DNA from: a virus
Length of the DNA: 27,553 nucleotides
Virus record (IMG/VR): IMGVR_UViG_3300042543_000293
Location: 1 to 27,553 of that record
Strand: one strand, 5' to 3'
Of this stretch, positions 7,492 to 15,281 are shown one piece after another; positions within the stretch are counted from its first letter, which is position 1, and the number at the start of each line of letters is the position of its first letter. The notes beneath the pieces were generated by a model, which had not been told where the DNA came from, made no database searches, and saw nothing but the letters and a program-made list of their open reading frames with translations. The position numbers and the translations under genes are program-made.

Positions 7492-9417
7492 TTATAAATC
7501 TAATTCCAATTCTTTCTTGTCTCCCCAGTGAGTCGTCACCAGGGATGCACCGACAGGAGTTGTCCAACCTACTTCTCTTGCCGGTCCCATCATCAATTGA
7601 CAAATTGTGGATAAAGGAAAATCCTTATCCTTCGGACATTCAAAAACTAGCTCATCATGAATCTGCATGATCAAGCGAGATTTAGAGGGATGAAGACTCA
7701 AATAGCGATTTGTTAAATACATCGCTTGTTTGACAATGTTGCCTTCATCTCCTTGAACAATGTAGTTAACACCCTTGTAAGGTTGTTCTCTTGGTACATT
7801 CAGAGGATACCCAAAAGCAGTCTTTACTTGCCCTGTTTTACGAACTTGATAGCTGATCTTCGCCATATACTCAGCAACAATAGGGAATTGATTCTGATAG
7901 AGTTGATAAGCTCCATCCATTCCTGCTGTCGCATCAACACGTTCAGCACCAGCACCAAAAATCAAAGCGTAGTTCACATTCTTGGCAATACGTCTTTCTG
8001 TTTTTGTAGGTTCTTGAGTATTGAATAATCCTTTAGCAACGTAATTATGGAAGTCGTAACCCTTAGCAAATGCGTCTATCATCCCTTGATCATTTGCTTC
8101 GTATGCGAAAATAATCAACTGCAGAGATGAATAATCAATCGCGTACCATACGTATCCAGGTGGTGGACCAAACAGTTCTCGCAAATTAAACCGTTTGATC
8201 TTATGTCCTGTGTCGTCTTCCTCTTCTTTACCTGTAGAAATATTTTGCCCATTCGGGTTACTACAGCTAAAGCGAGTAGTTTTAGTACCTGTCTGATTTA
8301 GGTTAGGATAAAGCGTGTAGTAATTTCTTTTTCCCTTTGTAGAAGGGATTGCAAAATGCAAATAATTTCTAATGTATTTACTACTGGTAAGATTTAGCTT
8401 TAACTCTTTTAGATAAACTAGAAAATCTATATTGGGATGATCAGGACAGCAATTGATTAGATGCTGAAGTGTGCTTGCGTCTGTAGAAGGTTTACCTTTA
8501 TCCGTCAAAGACACAACAGGGAACTTCATCTCCTGATAAAGCAGACTTTGGAGTTGCATAGGACTCTCAAAGTTAAACTCCTCTAGACCGAATGAATTTA
8601 CTATAGACATGAGTTTCTGGGAATAAGCATCTATCTGTGAATCCAAATCTGACAACACAGAAGCAGCTACAGGTCGCAAAAAGTTCATGCCTCTGGATTG
8701 GATATCGAGAACCACTTTGAGAACATTGATCTCTCGAAGATAGACTCCGAGCGTATCCCTACTAAGTAGTAGGTCTTTAAACAGCGTATAAAGCGATATG
8801 GTGCGTTCAACGTCTTTTAGGGCATACGAGAGGCATACGTTCTCCCAGGAAGGCTGTGCGAGGTCTGGAAAGGCTTTAAACATGAGCCTGGGTAGCCAAT
8901 AGTCTGCTTCTGTCTCGTCATGGATCTGCCAATCAGGAATTTCCCCCTTTCGGTGGAGGGATCGAACTAAACGTCTAGCAGCTTTGGTTGCATCTTTAAG
9001 TTGGTCCTCATCGTCTTTTGGAAATTGGAGATAACGAACCGATAGATCTTTCAAACCATGTGATCGTTGATTATCGAGAACATGAGACATCAGTAAGGTA
9101 TCGTGAATGTGATACCAGAAGGCATCTGGATGTTTGTGGAGTTTAGAAACTTCTTGAACAGAGATTTCAAAAAGTGTTGCGATAGCTCGAAGATCAAAAT
9201 TGGCGTTGTGAAACACCCAATCATCGTATTGCCGCAAAGTCTCTCGTATATCTTTGAGAGTTGTGCGATTGCGTTTAATCTTTTTAGTTATTGGATCAAT
9301 GTCGAATTCCCAATAAAAGAGATTTCCTTCTAAGTCGCAAGCAGTCACCATGAATGGTTCTGCACCTAATAGGAAATTTAATCCCGTGGTTTCTGTATCT
9401 ATAGCAATGATGGACAT
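7492..9417 (-). CDS. polA: Family A DNA polymerase with 3'-5' exonuclease domain
   Basis: 641 aa from ATG at 9417, which has GGTGAG 7 nt upstream; a TTG five codons earlier in the same frame has no ribosome site. Exonuclease motifs: IDTETTG (D7, E9), FHNANFD (D75) and YALKD (Y198, D202). Polymerase motifs: A DYSSLQL (D428), B RRIAKNVNYALIFG (K479, Y483) and C IHDELV (D588). No 5'-3' nuclease domain is present, as in phage T7-type enzymes. The residue matching E. coli F762 is Tyr, as in T7, a change known to lower discrimination against dideoxynucleotides. The motif A glutamate (E. coli E710) is replaced by Gln433. Confidence 0.95.
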   Translation of the reverse strand: MSIIAIDTETTGLNFLLGAEPFMVTACDLEGNLFYWEFDIDPITKKIKRNRTTLKDIRETLRQYDDWVFHNANFDLRAIATLFEISVQEVSKLHKHPDAFWYHIHDTLLMSHVLDNQRSHGLKDLSVRYLQFPKDDEDQLKDATKAARRLVRSLHRKGEIPDWQIHDETEADYWLPRLMFKAFPDLAQPSWENVCLSYALKDVERTISLYTLFKDLLLSRDTLGVYLREINVLKVVLDIQSRGMNFLRPVAASVLSDLDSQIDAYSQKLMSIVNSFGLEEFNFESPMQLQSLLYQEMKFPVVSLTDKGKPSTDASTLQHLINCCPDHPNIDFLVYLKELKLNLTSSKYIRNYLHFAIPSTKGKRNYYTLYPNLNQTGTKTTRFSCSNPNGQNISTGKEEEDDTGHKIKRFNLRELFGPPPGYVWYAIDYSSLQLIIFAYEANDQGMIDAFAKGYDFHNYVAKGLFNTQEPTKTERRIAKNVNYALIFGAGAERVDATAGMDGAYQLYQNQFPIVAEYMAKISYQVRKTGQVKTAFGYPLNVPREQPYKGVNYIVQGDEGNIVKQAMYLTNRYLSLHPSKSRLIMQIHDELVFECPKDKDFPLSTICQLMMGPAREVGWTTPVGASLVTTHWGDKKELELDL

Positions 9418-9430
9418 AGTACGACTCACC

Positions 9431-9464
9431 AAAGAAAAGGGTGTAGCAGTTTCCTACTACACCC
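9431..9464 (-). terminator. Rho-independent terminator between SSB-like and polymerase genes
   Basis: On the minus strand GGGTGTAG pairs with CTACACCC, extended by two more pairs across one mismatch, with a short loop of about four bases, followed by TTTTCTTT. Because the polymerase gene begins only 14 nt downstream, it may attenuate rather than end transcription. Confidence 0.75.
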
Positions 9465-9491
9465 ACGATTAAACTACAGAGATAGAAAGAT

Positions 9492-10319
9492 TTACAGTAC
9501 GTCACTAACTTCAATATCGTAAGTGTACGTGCCATCGCTGACGGTCAGTGTTTCTCCTTCTATCGATTCAATGGTAGCTGAAATAGTTTCTTGATTACCA
9601 TCTTCATCTTCAAATTTAAATTTGATGGAATCACCAACAGCAGGAGATTTCTTCTTCGCTGCTTTGGTCTTTGTAACTTTGGTCTTTTCAGGAACAGGAT
9701 CAGGCTCCTTAGTCATAGCTGCTTCAAGCCCATCATCGAGGGAATCTTCCTCTTCCGAGTCTCCCGTAGTTTCCTGGGAAGAAACATCATCAATCAATCG
9801 ACTGATGGAGTAATTGACTGCTACATCTCCAGCACGTTTACCTGCTTTGATCTCCGAGGCACGAATCGAGAGCATGATGGTTGGTTTTTCTGAATCCAAT
9901 TCTTCTGCTGCAGATTCTAATTCTGAAGGATCGTTAGCCCAAGATCTGGTATCGAAACCACAAGCTTGAAACTCTTGGAAGATCCAACCTAATGCTGCAC
10001 CATCAATAACCATCGTTTTGCGATTGTATGCTGGTTGATAGTTACCGATCAGCATTCCCTTTCCAGGAGCCTCTAGTGGAGCAAACACCCAATTGACATA
10101 GGGAAGACCCTTTCTGTCACCTTCTTCGTGTGTGGCACATTTGACACTGACGAGTTTGCAAGGAACCGATACTCGGTCCCCTTTCTTATTGAGTTTGTAA
10201 ACTTGCTGCACTTCAGATTGATCTGCAAGTGATGCTCGTTCCTTTTCTGCTGCCTCCTTGAGAGCTTCCTTATTCGATGCCAAACCAGTTACGAATGCTG
10301 ATTTCTTTGCTTTTGCCAT
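9492..10319 (-). CDS. Putative single-stranded DNA-binding protein
   Basis: 275 aa; ATG at 10319 with AAAGGT upstream. After a basic, Ala-rich start, residues about 40-180 form a beta-rich region (VSVPCKLVSVKC, PYVNWVFAPLE, GKGMLIGNYQPAYN) compatible with an OB-type fold. An acidic Ser/Asp/Glu linker (about 180-200) and a Lys-rich Ala/Pro linker follow, then a small beta domain at the C terminus (DSIKFKFEDEDG to the end) reminiscent of SH3/KOW folds. The assignment rests mostly on position between a RecA-like ATPase and a DNA polymerase, plus the acidic linker. A gene 2.5-like helix-destabilising protein is the nearest functional guess. No family was recognised by motif. Confidence 0.55.
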   Translation of the reverse strand: MAKAKKSAFVTGLASNKEALKEAAEKERASLADQSEVQQVYKLNKKGDRVSVPCKLVSVKCATHEEGDRKGLPYVNWVFAPLEAPGKGMLIGNYQPAYNRKTMVIDGAALGWIFQEFQACGFDTRSWANDPSELESAAEELDSEKPTIMLSIRASEIKAGKRAGDVAVNYSISRLIDDVSSQETTGDSEEEDSLDDGLEAAMTKEPDPVPEKTKVTKTKAAKKKSPAVGDSIKFKFEDEDGNQETISATIESIEGETLTVSDGTYTYDIEVSDVL

Positions 10320-10386
10320 TACTATGTACCTTTGTGAAACTGGGAAAAAATTTGAGTCAAAACTGTAATCTGTAAGGGAGTGTAAA

Positions 10387-11277
10387 TCAAGATCGCTTGC
10401 GTGTTGTTTTCTTTTCTACTGTCGGTTGTTCTTCTCCATGATCATATAGTTCGTTATTGAAAGCTTTTTGAAGTAAAGTCCATCCTTTGATCTCACCTTC
10501 AGGGATTTCAACTAATTCGAGTGATTTACCAGATGGTGAAATGAAGTGGTTCGGAACACCACAAGCAGTCCAGATGTTTTCATAACCACGTAGATGAAGA
10601 CATCGTTCTTGACTTGCTGTATAGCCATAAAAGAAAGCATAGTCACATGCTGCTTTCAGGTACTTCAGTGCAGCACCAGAGCAACTAGGACCGTACTGAA
10701 CTGCTTTACCACCAGTGACAACTTCAATATCAGATTCTTTGGTATGGGAAATAAGGATCAAACCTTTACCCATGTCGCGGATCGAGTTGAGAGTCTTTTC
10801 AAAATCATCTTTGATGACTGCCCACAATTTACCAAAGTCATTGAGTCCTCCTGGATGCCGGACACCCTCAATAACGCAGTGATGGGTAAGACAAGCATCG
10901 TAGATTCGATCTACAGTATCGCCAATGATGCACTGAACTGTGTTGTCGTTCTCACATTTATCAATAAATGATTTGAACTGTAACCAAGCATCAGGTTTAC
11001 CTTCGTCACGAATTTGAGTGACATCGTAACAACGGAAAGGTAATTGACGAATAGGTAGGTTCTTTCGCAGTGGTTCAAACATAGCCACGATACTATTGGG
11101 TATCGAACTAGCTAGAGTAGTCTTACCGATACCCTTAGTACCGTAAAGACAGATGGTGTATTCCAAAAGATCGGAAGGAGGAACATTAAGATCGTTAGGA
11201 CCAGGGATGCTGGTGATCTCATTGAGATCTGCTGATCGTTGAGGAGCAGCACGACGAGGAGTTGCAATACGAGACAT
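10387..11277 (-). CDS. RecA-like AAA ATPase (Sak4/AAA_24 type)
   Basis: 296 aa with Walker A YGTKGIGKTT (45-54), Walker B CIIGD (116-120) followed by TVDRIYD, and a sensor strand LILISHTKE (173-181). The spacing and the GTKG start of the P-loop are typical of phage Sak4-like single-strand annealing ATPases, which act with an SSB in recombination. The immediate neighbours (SSB-like gene downstream, PD-(D/E)XK nuclease upstream) form a matching recombination module. The C terminus ends in a Lys/Arg tail (EKKTTRKRS). A TTTCCCCAGT relative of the dispersed motif and an AAGGA ribosome site precede the ATG. Confidence 0.85.
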   Translation of the reverse strand: MSRIATPRRAAPQRSADLNEITSIPGPNDLNVPPSDLLEYTICLYGTKGIGKTTLASSIPNSIVAMFEPLRKNLPIRQLPFRCYDVTQIRDEGKPDAWLQFKSFIDKCENDNTVQCIIGDTVDRIYDACLTHHCVIEGVRHPGGLNDFGKLWAVIKDDFEKTLNSIRDMGKGLILISHTKESDIEVVTGGKAVQYGPSCSGAALKYLKAACDYAFFYGYTASQERCLHLRGYENIWTACGVPNHFISPSGKSLELVEIPEGEIKGWTLLQKAFNNELYDHGEEQPTVEKKTTRKRS

Positions 11278-11308
11278 AAATTTTTCCTTAGAGACTGGGG
11301 AAATGAAA

Positions 11309-12298
11309 CTACTTACTTTTGTTTTCTTCTGGGGTTAGTTCTGGAAATACCGAATCGATTAAAGTTAAACCGTGATCGACTCCGCGAGTTATTAGATCGA
11401 AATACTCTCCCCTTCCGTTTTTGAAGCTGTCGTACACGCCGAACGGACGAGAAAAGTGGTGAGGATTTGTGGACCCGTCCGGTAGGGTCCACGGTTCGAA
11501 AGGGTCTGCTTTTATTGACTCCCACCATAGGCATACTTGTTCCAGTAGTGGGAACAGCGTGCGTTTAGCAAAGTTGTCAATATCAGCAGAACCAAAAGAG
11601 ATACGATAACGAACGTAGTACCATTCAGGTCTAGAGTTGATATCCGATGTGATTCGTTTTAAGAAATCACTGTCAGTCTCTTTGACTTTTTGTTTAAGTC
11701 CTGGTTTACGAATGATGTTGTAAAGAACACCCGCTGGTGCTTCTTTGTAGATTGCACGAATGCAATGACAATAAAGCATAGTCTGGAGATCAAAAGGTAA
11801 GGTATGCTCAAGAGAGATTTCATCAATTTGAGATTTAGTTTTATTCTCTTGTAGCCAGAGCTTACCTTGATCTCTGAACACCTCGTCAAATTTACCCCTT
11901 AAATCCACTTTACGTCCTGATGGTAAATAGACGGTTGTACGAAAAACTTCTTCTTGCGATACATACTTGATTTGACTGTCTTGATCTTTCCAAGTCAGTA
12001 TGTAGATACGGAAGATTTCTAGGGCCAATCTTCCCAAGAAACTTGTGGCTACTCCGTCCTGGGATAACAGCCTTTCGAGTTGAGCAAAAGAATACCCTTT
12101 AGCATGATACTCAAGTAACTTGTGAAAGATTGTGCCGAACTCTAAAGAGTCAGTAGTATCTACTGGAGTTAAACCTTCTACAGTGTAGATTCGGAATCGC
12201 TCACGACAGTTAATGAATCTGGATAGCAGAGAATAAGAGATCCCATCTCTGTACAGATCCCAAGCAGGTTGTTTACGTTGTTTTCTACGAATTGGCAT
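11309..12298 (-). CDS. PD-(D/E)XK nuclease, Cas4/RecB-like
   Basis: 329 aa from ATG at 12298, which overlaps the upstream stop (TAATG); an in-frame ATG four codons earlier lacks a ribosome site. The motifs are those of RecB/Cas4-type exonucleases: SYSLLSRFINCRERF (21-35), EFGTIFH with H59, GKFDEVF with D138, LWLQENKTK with E151 and K153, and LQTMLYCHC (Q172, Y176). The four-Cys iron-sulphur set of Cas4 is not evident, so it is better called a RecB-family phage exonuclease. Together with the Sak4-like ATPase and SSB-like protein it likely forms a recombination system. Confidence 0.85.
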   Translation of the reverse strand: MPIRRKQRKQPAWDLYRDGISYSLLSRFINCRERFRIYTVEGLTPVDTTDSLEFGTIFHKLLEYHAKGYSFAQLERLLSQDGVATSFLGRLALEIFRIYILTWKDQDSQIKYVSQEEVFRTTVYLPSGRKVDLRGKFDEVFRDQGKLWLQENKTKSQIDEISLEHTLPFDLQTMLYCHCIRAIYKEAPAGVLYNIIRKPGLKQKVKETDSDFLKRITSDINSRPEWYYVRYRISFGSADIDNFAKRTLFPLLEQVCLWWESIKADPFEPWTLPDGSTNPHHFSRPFGVYDSFKNGRGEYFDLITRGVDHGLTLIDSVFPELTPEENKSK

Positions 12299-12891
12299 TA
12301 TTCCATCCATTCAAGTTCAAGCATTGCAATTTCGATTGGATTGTCATCTGCAATACCAAAAAGGGTTGATCCAAATGGGAATTTATTCCGTAGTTCCTGA
12401 GAAGGAATAGTACATCGCATGTACCACTCGTTCCCTTCTTCAATTTGATCATCAATCCATACCAACTCTTCTTCAGAAAAGAAGCGAGGATCGATTTTGT
12501 AATAGTGGTAGCAGCGTTTCCTACATTCGCTTAAAGACATTGCTTTACCACGATTGATAGGAAAGCCATTATCACTGTAGGCAAAAGAGATAAGTGGGTA
12601 GCTATCTTCTTTATTGAACCTTGATCTCTCTGATGCAAGCTTACTTGGCGTATGAATCAGAGAGCGTACTAGAGCAATTGACTTGGTGTATTCTGCTGAC
12701 ATAGTAGAAACTATCGTTATATCGGTTAGTTTATCTGATGTAGAGAATTCTTCGTTTGCTCGAAAGATGTGAGTCAACCATTGATAAACGGGTAGTTTGG
12801 TTGTCTTACCTACGTTTAGCCGTTTGGTTTTTGGTTCCCTTGGTTTGTGCTTTTTTTGTAAGCTTTTTCGAATTTTGTCGAACGAGTCCAT
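12298..12891 (-). CDS. Hypothetical protein overlapping the csrA 3' end (197 aa)
   Basis: The best start is ATG at 12891, preceded by AGGACAGGA and giving MDSFDKIRKSL; upstream in the same frame the reading runs antisense-free through csrA in another frame without a ribosome site. The gene overlaps csrA by 86 nt. The N terminus is Lys/Arg-rich; the middle has SAEYTKSIALVRSLIH; the C-terminal part is acidic (EEELVWIDDQIEEG, IEIAMLELEWME). No family is recognised. It is transcribed between csrA and the nuclease gene, so it could be regulatory or replicative. Confidence 0.65.
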   Translation of the reverse strand: MDSFDKIRKSLQKKHKPREPKTKRLNVGKTTKLPVYQWLTHIFRANEEFSTSDKLTDITIVSTMSAEYTKSIALVRSLIHTPSKLASERSRFNKEDSYPLISFAYSDNGFPINRGKAMSLSECRKRCYHYYKIDPRFFSEEELVWIDDQIEEGNEWYMRCTIPSQELRNKFPFGSTLFGIADDNPIEIAMLELEWME

Positions 12892-13045
12892 TGATCCTGT
12901 CCTTGACCTCCTCTCGAAGAATGAGACAACTTTTTGGTGCATCAATGCCAATACGAACTTGATTACCGTGGCAATTAACAATCTGAACACAGATGTCGTT
13001 ACCGATGAAAATACGCTCGTTAATTTTCCGTGTTACTACTAACAT
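12806..13045 (-). CDS. csrA: CsrA-family translational regulator
   Basis: 79 aa. Residues 1-52 match CsrA closely: MLVVTRK start, GNQVRIGIDAPK (27-38) and LREEV with Arg44 at the position of the RNA-contacting Arg44 of E. coli CsrA. Leu2 and Thr5-Arg6 of the first strand are also in place. A Lys/Thr/Gln-rich tail of about 27 residues extends beyond the usual length. CsrA dimers bind GGA in RNA hairpin loops and alter translation or stability of mRNAs. The ribosome site AAGGA lies inside a near-consensus CsrA site (13050-13061). A phage copy could reprogram host carbon metabolism, motility or biofilm genes, or time its own genes. Confidence 0.96.
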   Translation of the reverse strand: MLVVTRKINERIFIGNDICVQIVNCHGNQVRIGIDAPKSCLILREEVKDRINGLVRQNSKKLTKKAQTKGTKNQTAKRR

Positions 13046-13049
13046 GATG

Positions 13050-13061
13050 ACTTCCTTGTAG
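13050..13061 (-). promoter_or_regulatory. Candidate CsrA-binding site over the csrA Shine-Dalgarno
   Basis: The minus strand reads CTACAAGGAAGT, matching 10 of 12 positions of the published CsrA selection consensus RUACARGGAUGU; the first and tenth positions differ. Its AAGGA is also the ribosome site of csrA, with ATG at 13045. Binding would block translation initiation, giving negative autoregulation as described for E. coli csrA. Confidence 0.6.
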
Positions 13062-13075
13062 AGAAATGAAACAGA

Positions 13076-13191
13076 TCAGTCGGGAGGATTCGAACCTCTT
13101 GATTGCCGTAGGGTGGTTTCTCGACACCCTTGTAGCGAGCTACCAATCAGACTGTTTCGTTGCCTTGCGGTTCCCACCCGCTGCCGACCGA
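13076..13191 (-). ncRNA. tRNA-like structured RNA in the csrA leader
   Basis: The minus strand contains a perfect T-arm (GAGG, TTCGAAT loop, CCTC at 13084-13098). TCGGTCG (13185-13191) can pair with CGACTGA (13076-13082) as a 7-bp acceptor-like stem, and GCGG/CCGC with a GTGGGAA loop (13167-13181) resembles a D-arm. Between them GATTG/CAATC (13144-13148 / 13101-13105) encloses GTAG/CTAC and AGGGTG/CACCCT hairpins; the latter has a 9-nt loop. An alternative outer pairing GAAACAG/CTGTTTC also exists. No standard 76-nt cloverleaf with U33 and a 7-nt anticodon loop could be drawn, so this is a degenerate tRNA or tRNA-like leader rather than a confident tRNA gene. Its 5' end coincides with the predicted transcription start. 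Confidence 0.5.
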
Positions 13192-13198
13192 TGTAAGA

Positions 13199-13227
13199 AG
13201 AATATCGGCACTTGAGATCGATTTCAA
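13199..13227 (-). promoter_or_regulatory. Sigma70-type promoter for the tRNA-like RNA and csrA
   Basis: TTGAAA (13222-13227), a 17-nt spacer and TATTCT (13199-13204) on the minus strand. A start about 7 nt downstream (near 13191) would begin exactly at the 5' strand of the acceptor-like stem of the structured RNA. It lies between a terminator and the csrA operon. Confidence 0.55.
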
Positions 13228-13260
13228 GAGGAGTTTTGCAATTTTTTGATAGAAATTTGG

Positions 13261-13280
13261 AAAGGGGGAGTTACCCCCCT
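13261..13280 (-). terminator. Terminator-like hairpin after the glycosyltransferase-methyltransferase gene
   Basis: Minus strand GGGGG, a 6-nt loop GTAACT, CCCCC, then TTTCC and an AT-rich stretch. The stem is strong and the T tract short. It sits 20 nt downstream of the gene at 13300 and upstream of the csrA promoter, as expected of an operon boundary. Confidence 0.6.
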
Positions 13281-13299
13281 AGTTCCTGGGAAAGTACAA

Positions 13300-14586
13300 T
13301 TACTCTTTTCTAACAAACCAGCAGTAATCTCCGTCCAATTCTAATTTTAGATTTTTCTCTTTTACGAATTCATCTACTGCTCGTTTAACTCCAAAAGGCA
13401 AACTTGGGTAGTCGTAATCATGACCACCTAAGTAACCCCCTTTGATTACTTTAGTCCACCAGCATTGAATGTCTTTCATTACTCCTTCATAGGAATGATC
13501 ACCATCTAAGTAAACAAGATCTACTGATTCATTTTCAAAATTGATACATGCTTCTTCAGATTTCATTCTATGAGCATGTAATCTTTTTTGTGATGTAAGA
13601 AACCAAGAACGAGCCATAAAAGTTTGATAATGACTTTCGTGTTGTTCGTTTGATGAATGAGCTAAGTAGTCATTTGTATTTTTATATTCTTGGGAAGATA
13701 CATTAGCCCAAGGATCAACACAATGTACTTCTGCATAATTTCTTTGTTGACCTATGATTGTAGAAGTTGCTCCTTCGTATACTCCAACTTCTACATATTT
13801 ATAGTTCTGATGAATATTCGGCAACCTATCTAAAATTGCTTTATGTCTAGTGCCTTTAAATCCATTTGTTATTGCTCTGATAATTAAAAAAGATAGAAAT
13901 GTTGATAATGATAAAAGATGCTCTTTAGTATCATTTTTTGCAAAATCAATTACTGCATTAGTAAGATGATAGCAGTAAGCATTGGGATTATATATACCAC
14001 GATCATGTTGGAAGTTTTCCCAATGTCTTTGCTGAACAAACCAATCTTTTTTATGCCAAGGGATATAAGAATACTCCCAATGGGGTGCAATATAAGGTTG
14101 TAAACCTGTAGTATGTCTTATATGATCAATAGACCAAGAACCAAGGTCTAAATAAGATAAACTACCTGGGCTTTTATCTCTAATTAGTTGTTTTTGTCTT
14201 TCTAGTATTAAACCTAAAAATTTATCTTTAGGTTTTGGAGAATATATTAAACATTGAGTCAATCTATCACATTGACCATCTTCAAACATAAATGAGCATC
14301 TGTTATCAATAACTTCATAGGGAAACTCAATTGGTCTTAAATGAATACAATCAGCATCGACCCAAAAACCACCGAAGTTATATAAATACCATACTCTAAA
14401 AACATCTGAAAAATGAACCATACTTAAACCATTAAATTGCTCTAATAGTTCTTTACCACCAGGAATAGTTGGTATAGTTTCTTTAGTATAAATTTTTACG
14501 TTAGGATTATGTATTTTTAAAGATTCAATACAAATTTTTTGTATTGGTAAGTCATAATTATCAGCTAAAGTAAATAAATTGTTCAT
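13300..14586 (-). CDS. Glycosyltransferase-methyltransferase fusion protein
   Basis: 428 aa in two parts. Residues about 1-215 form a sugar transferase of the DXD/Gly_transf_sug type: FSDVFRVWYLYNFGG (59-73) and WVDADC with D77 and D79 for metal-nucleotide-sugar binding. Residues about 240-428 form a class I SAM-dependent methyltransferase: YKYVEVGVYEGATS (262-275, SAM loop with E266), CVDPWAN (289-295), YLDGDHSYEG (359-368) and a GGYLGGHDY strand. The fusion suggests addition of a sugar followed by its O-methylation. The gene is visibly AT-rich compared with neighbours, consistent with transfer. Its ATG overlaps the upstream GT25 gene stop (ATGA). Substrate unknown. Confidence 0.85.
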   Translation of the reverse strand: MNNLFTLADNYDLPIQKICIESLKIHNPNVKIYTKETIPTIPGGKELLEQFNGLSMVHFSDVFRVWYLYNFGGFWVDADCIHLRPIEFPYEVIDNRCSFMFEDGQCDRLTQCLIYSPKPKDKFLGLILERQKQLIRDKSPGSLSYLDLGSWSIDHIRHTTGLQPYIAPHWEYSYIPWHKKDWFVQQRHWENFQHDRGIYNPNAYCYHLTNAVIDFAKNDTKEHLLSLSTFLSFLIIRAITNGFKGTRHKAILDRLPNIHQNYKYVEVGVYEGATSTIIGQQRNYAEVHCVDPWANVSSQEYKNTNDYLAHSSNEQHESHYQTFMARSWFLTSQKRLHAHRMKSEEACINFENESVDLVYLDGDHSYEGVMKDIQCWWTKVIKGGYLGGHDYDYPSLPFGVKRAVDEFVKEKNLKLELDGDYCWFVRKE

Positions 14587-15281
14587 ATCGTTGCTGCACC
14601 TACCACAAAAGGTTGTTGTTTAGCTCGAACACATTTATAAGGATCATCAAATAAAGTTGAGCCTGTTTGTTTACCGCTAATATTAGAAGAACAAGCTATC
14701 TGACCTACAAGCCAAATATGGGGGCAATAGATCTTCAGCATTCTTCGTTCGTGCAACAAACCTAAATGATGATCAATATGGTAATGCTGCTCAAAAGGTA
14801 CTGCGTTCAAAAACTTGTATAAGATTTCCATACCTCGTCTAGAACGTACCATGAAAGCATGAGTACGGTTGACATTATAGGGAATCAATACTTTAGGATT
14901 GACTTCTTCAGGTGGATGATTGTTGGTATGAAGAAGTTGACCTCCGATATAGACCATTTCCCAATCTTGAGGAAGATTGGAATAAAAGTCTAACATGAGG
15001 TGATTGAAGTTATCTCGAAAGAAAGCATCATCTTCGAATACTGTATAAGAATCGTAATGATTGTTCATACAGTGTTCTAGAATGTTGAGATGAGATTTGT
15101 AGCACCCCCATGCACCATTACCTGCTGACCACCAATCAGGATGCTTTACAGAATCGCCATGAATGGCTTGCCAGCGTTCTGGAACACCCCAAGGAAAATC
15201 AACAGGCAATCTTTTATAGAATGCTTCTAAACGATCTTTACGATGATCTAGATTGATGACGTAGCATTTTTCTGTGTACAT
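14583..15281 (-). CDS. Glycosyltransferase family 25-type protein
   Basis: 232 aa with the family 25 hallmarks: YVINLDHRKDRLEAF (7-21), WGCYKSHLNILEH (58-70) and VFEDDAF (81-87) with the acidic DXD-like centre, followed by PQDWEMVYIGG. This family adds sugars to lipooligosaccharide, or to collagen-like hydroxylysine in eukaryotes and viruses. It starts with ATG at 15281 inside the 3' end of the preceding gene (34-nt overlap) and ends in an ATGA overlap with the fusion gene, so all three are one translational unit. The target could be a virion protein, such as the Ser-rich hub, or a host surface glycan. Confidence 0.88.
   Translation of the reverse strand: MYTEKCYVINLDHRKDRLEAFYKRLPVDFPWGVPERWQAIHGDSVKHPDWWSAGNGAWGCYKSHLNILEHCMNNHYDSYTVFEDDAFFRDNFNHLMLDFYSNLPQDWEMVYIGGQLLHTNNHPPEEVNPKVLIPYNVNRTHAFMVRSRRGMEILYKFLNAVPFEQHYHIDHHLGLLHERRMLKIYCPHIWLVGQIACSSNISGKQTGSTLFDDPYKCVRAKQQPFVVGAATI

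Noticed and set aside
12298-12990. 230-aa version starting inside csrA
   Set aside because: The N-terminal part is an out-of-frame reading of csrA; the ATG at 12891 has a good ribosome site.
13070-13160. A standard 76-nt tRNA in the csrA leader
   Set aside because: The T-arm is perfect, but no 7-nt anticodon loop with U33 and no consistent D-stem fit; the anticodon-like hairpin has a 9-nt loop. Listed as tRNA-like instead.
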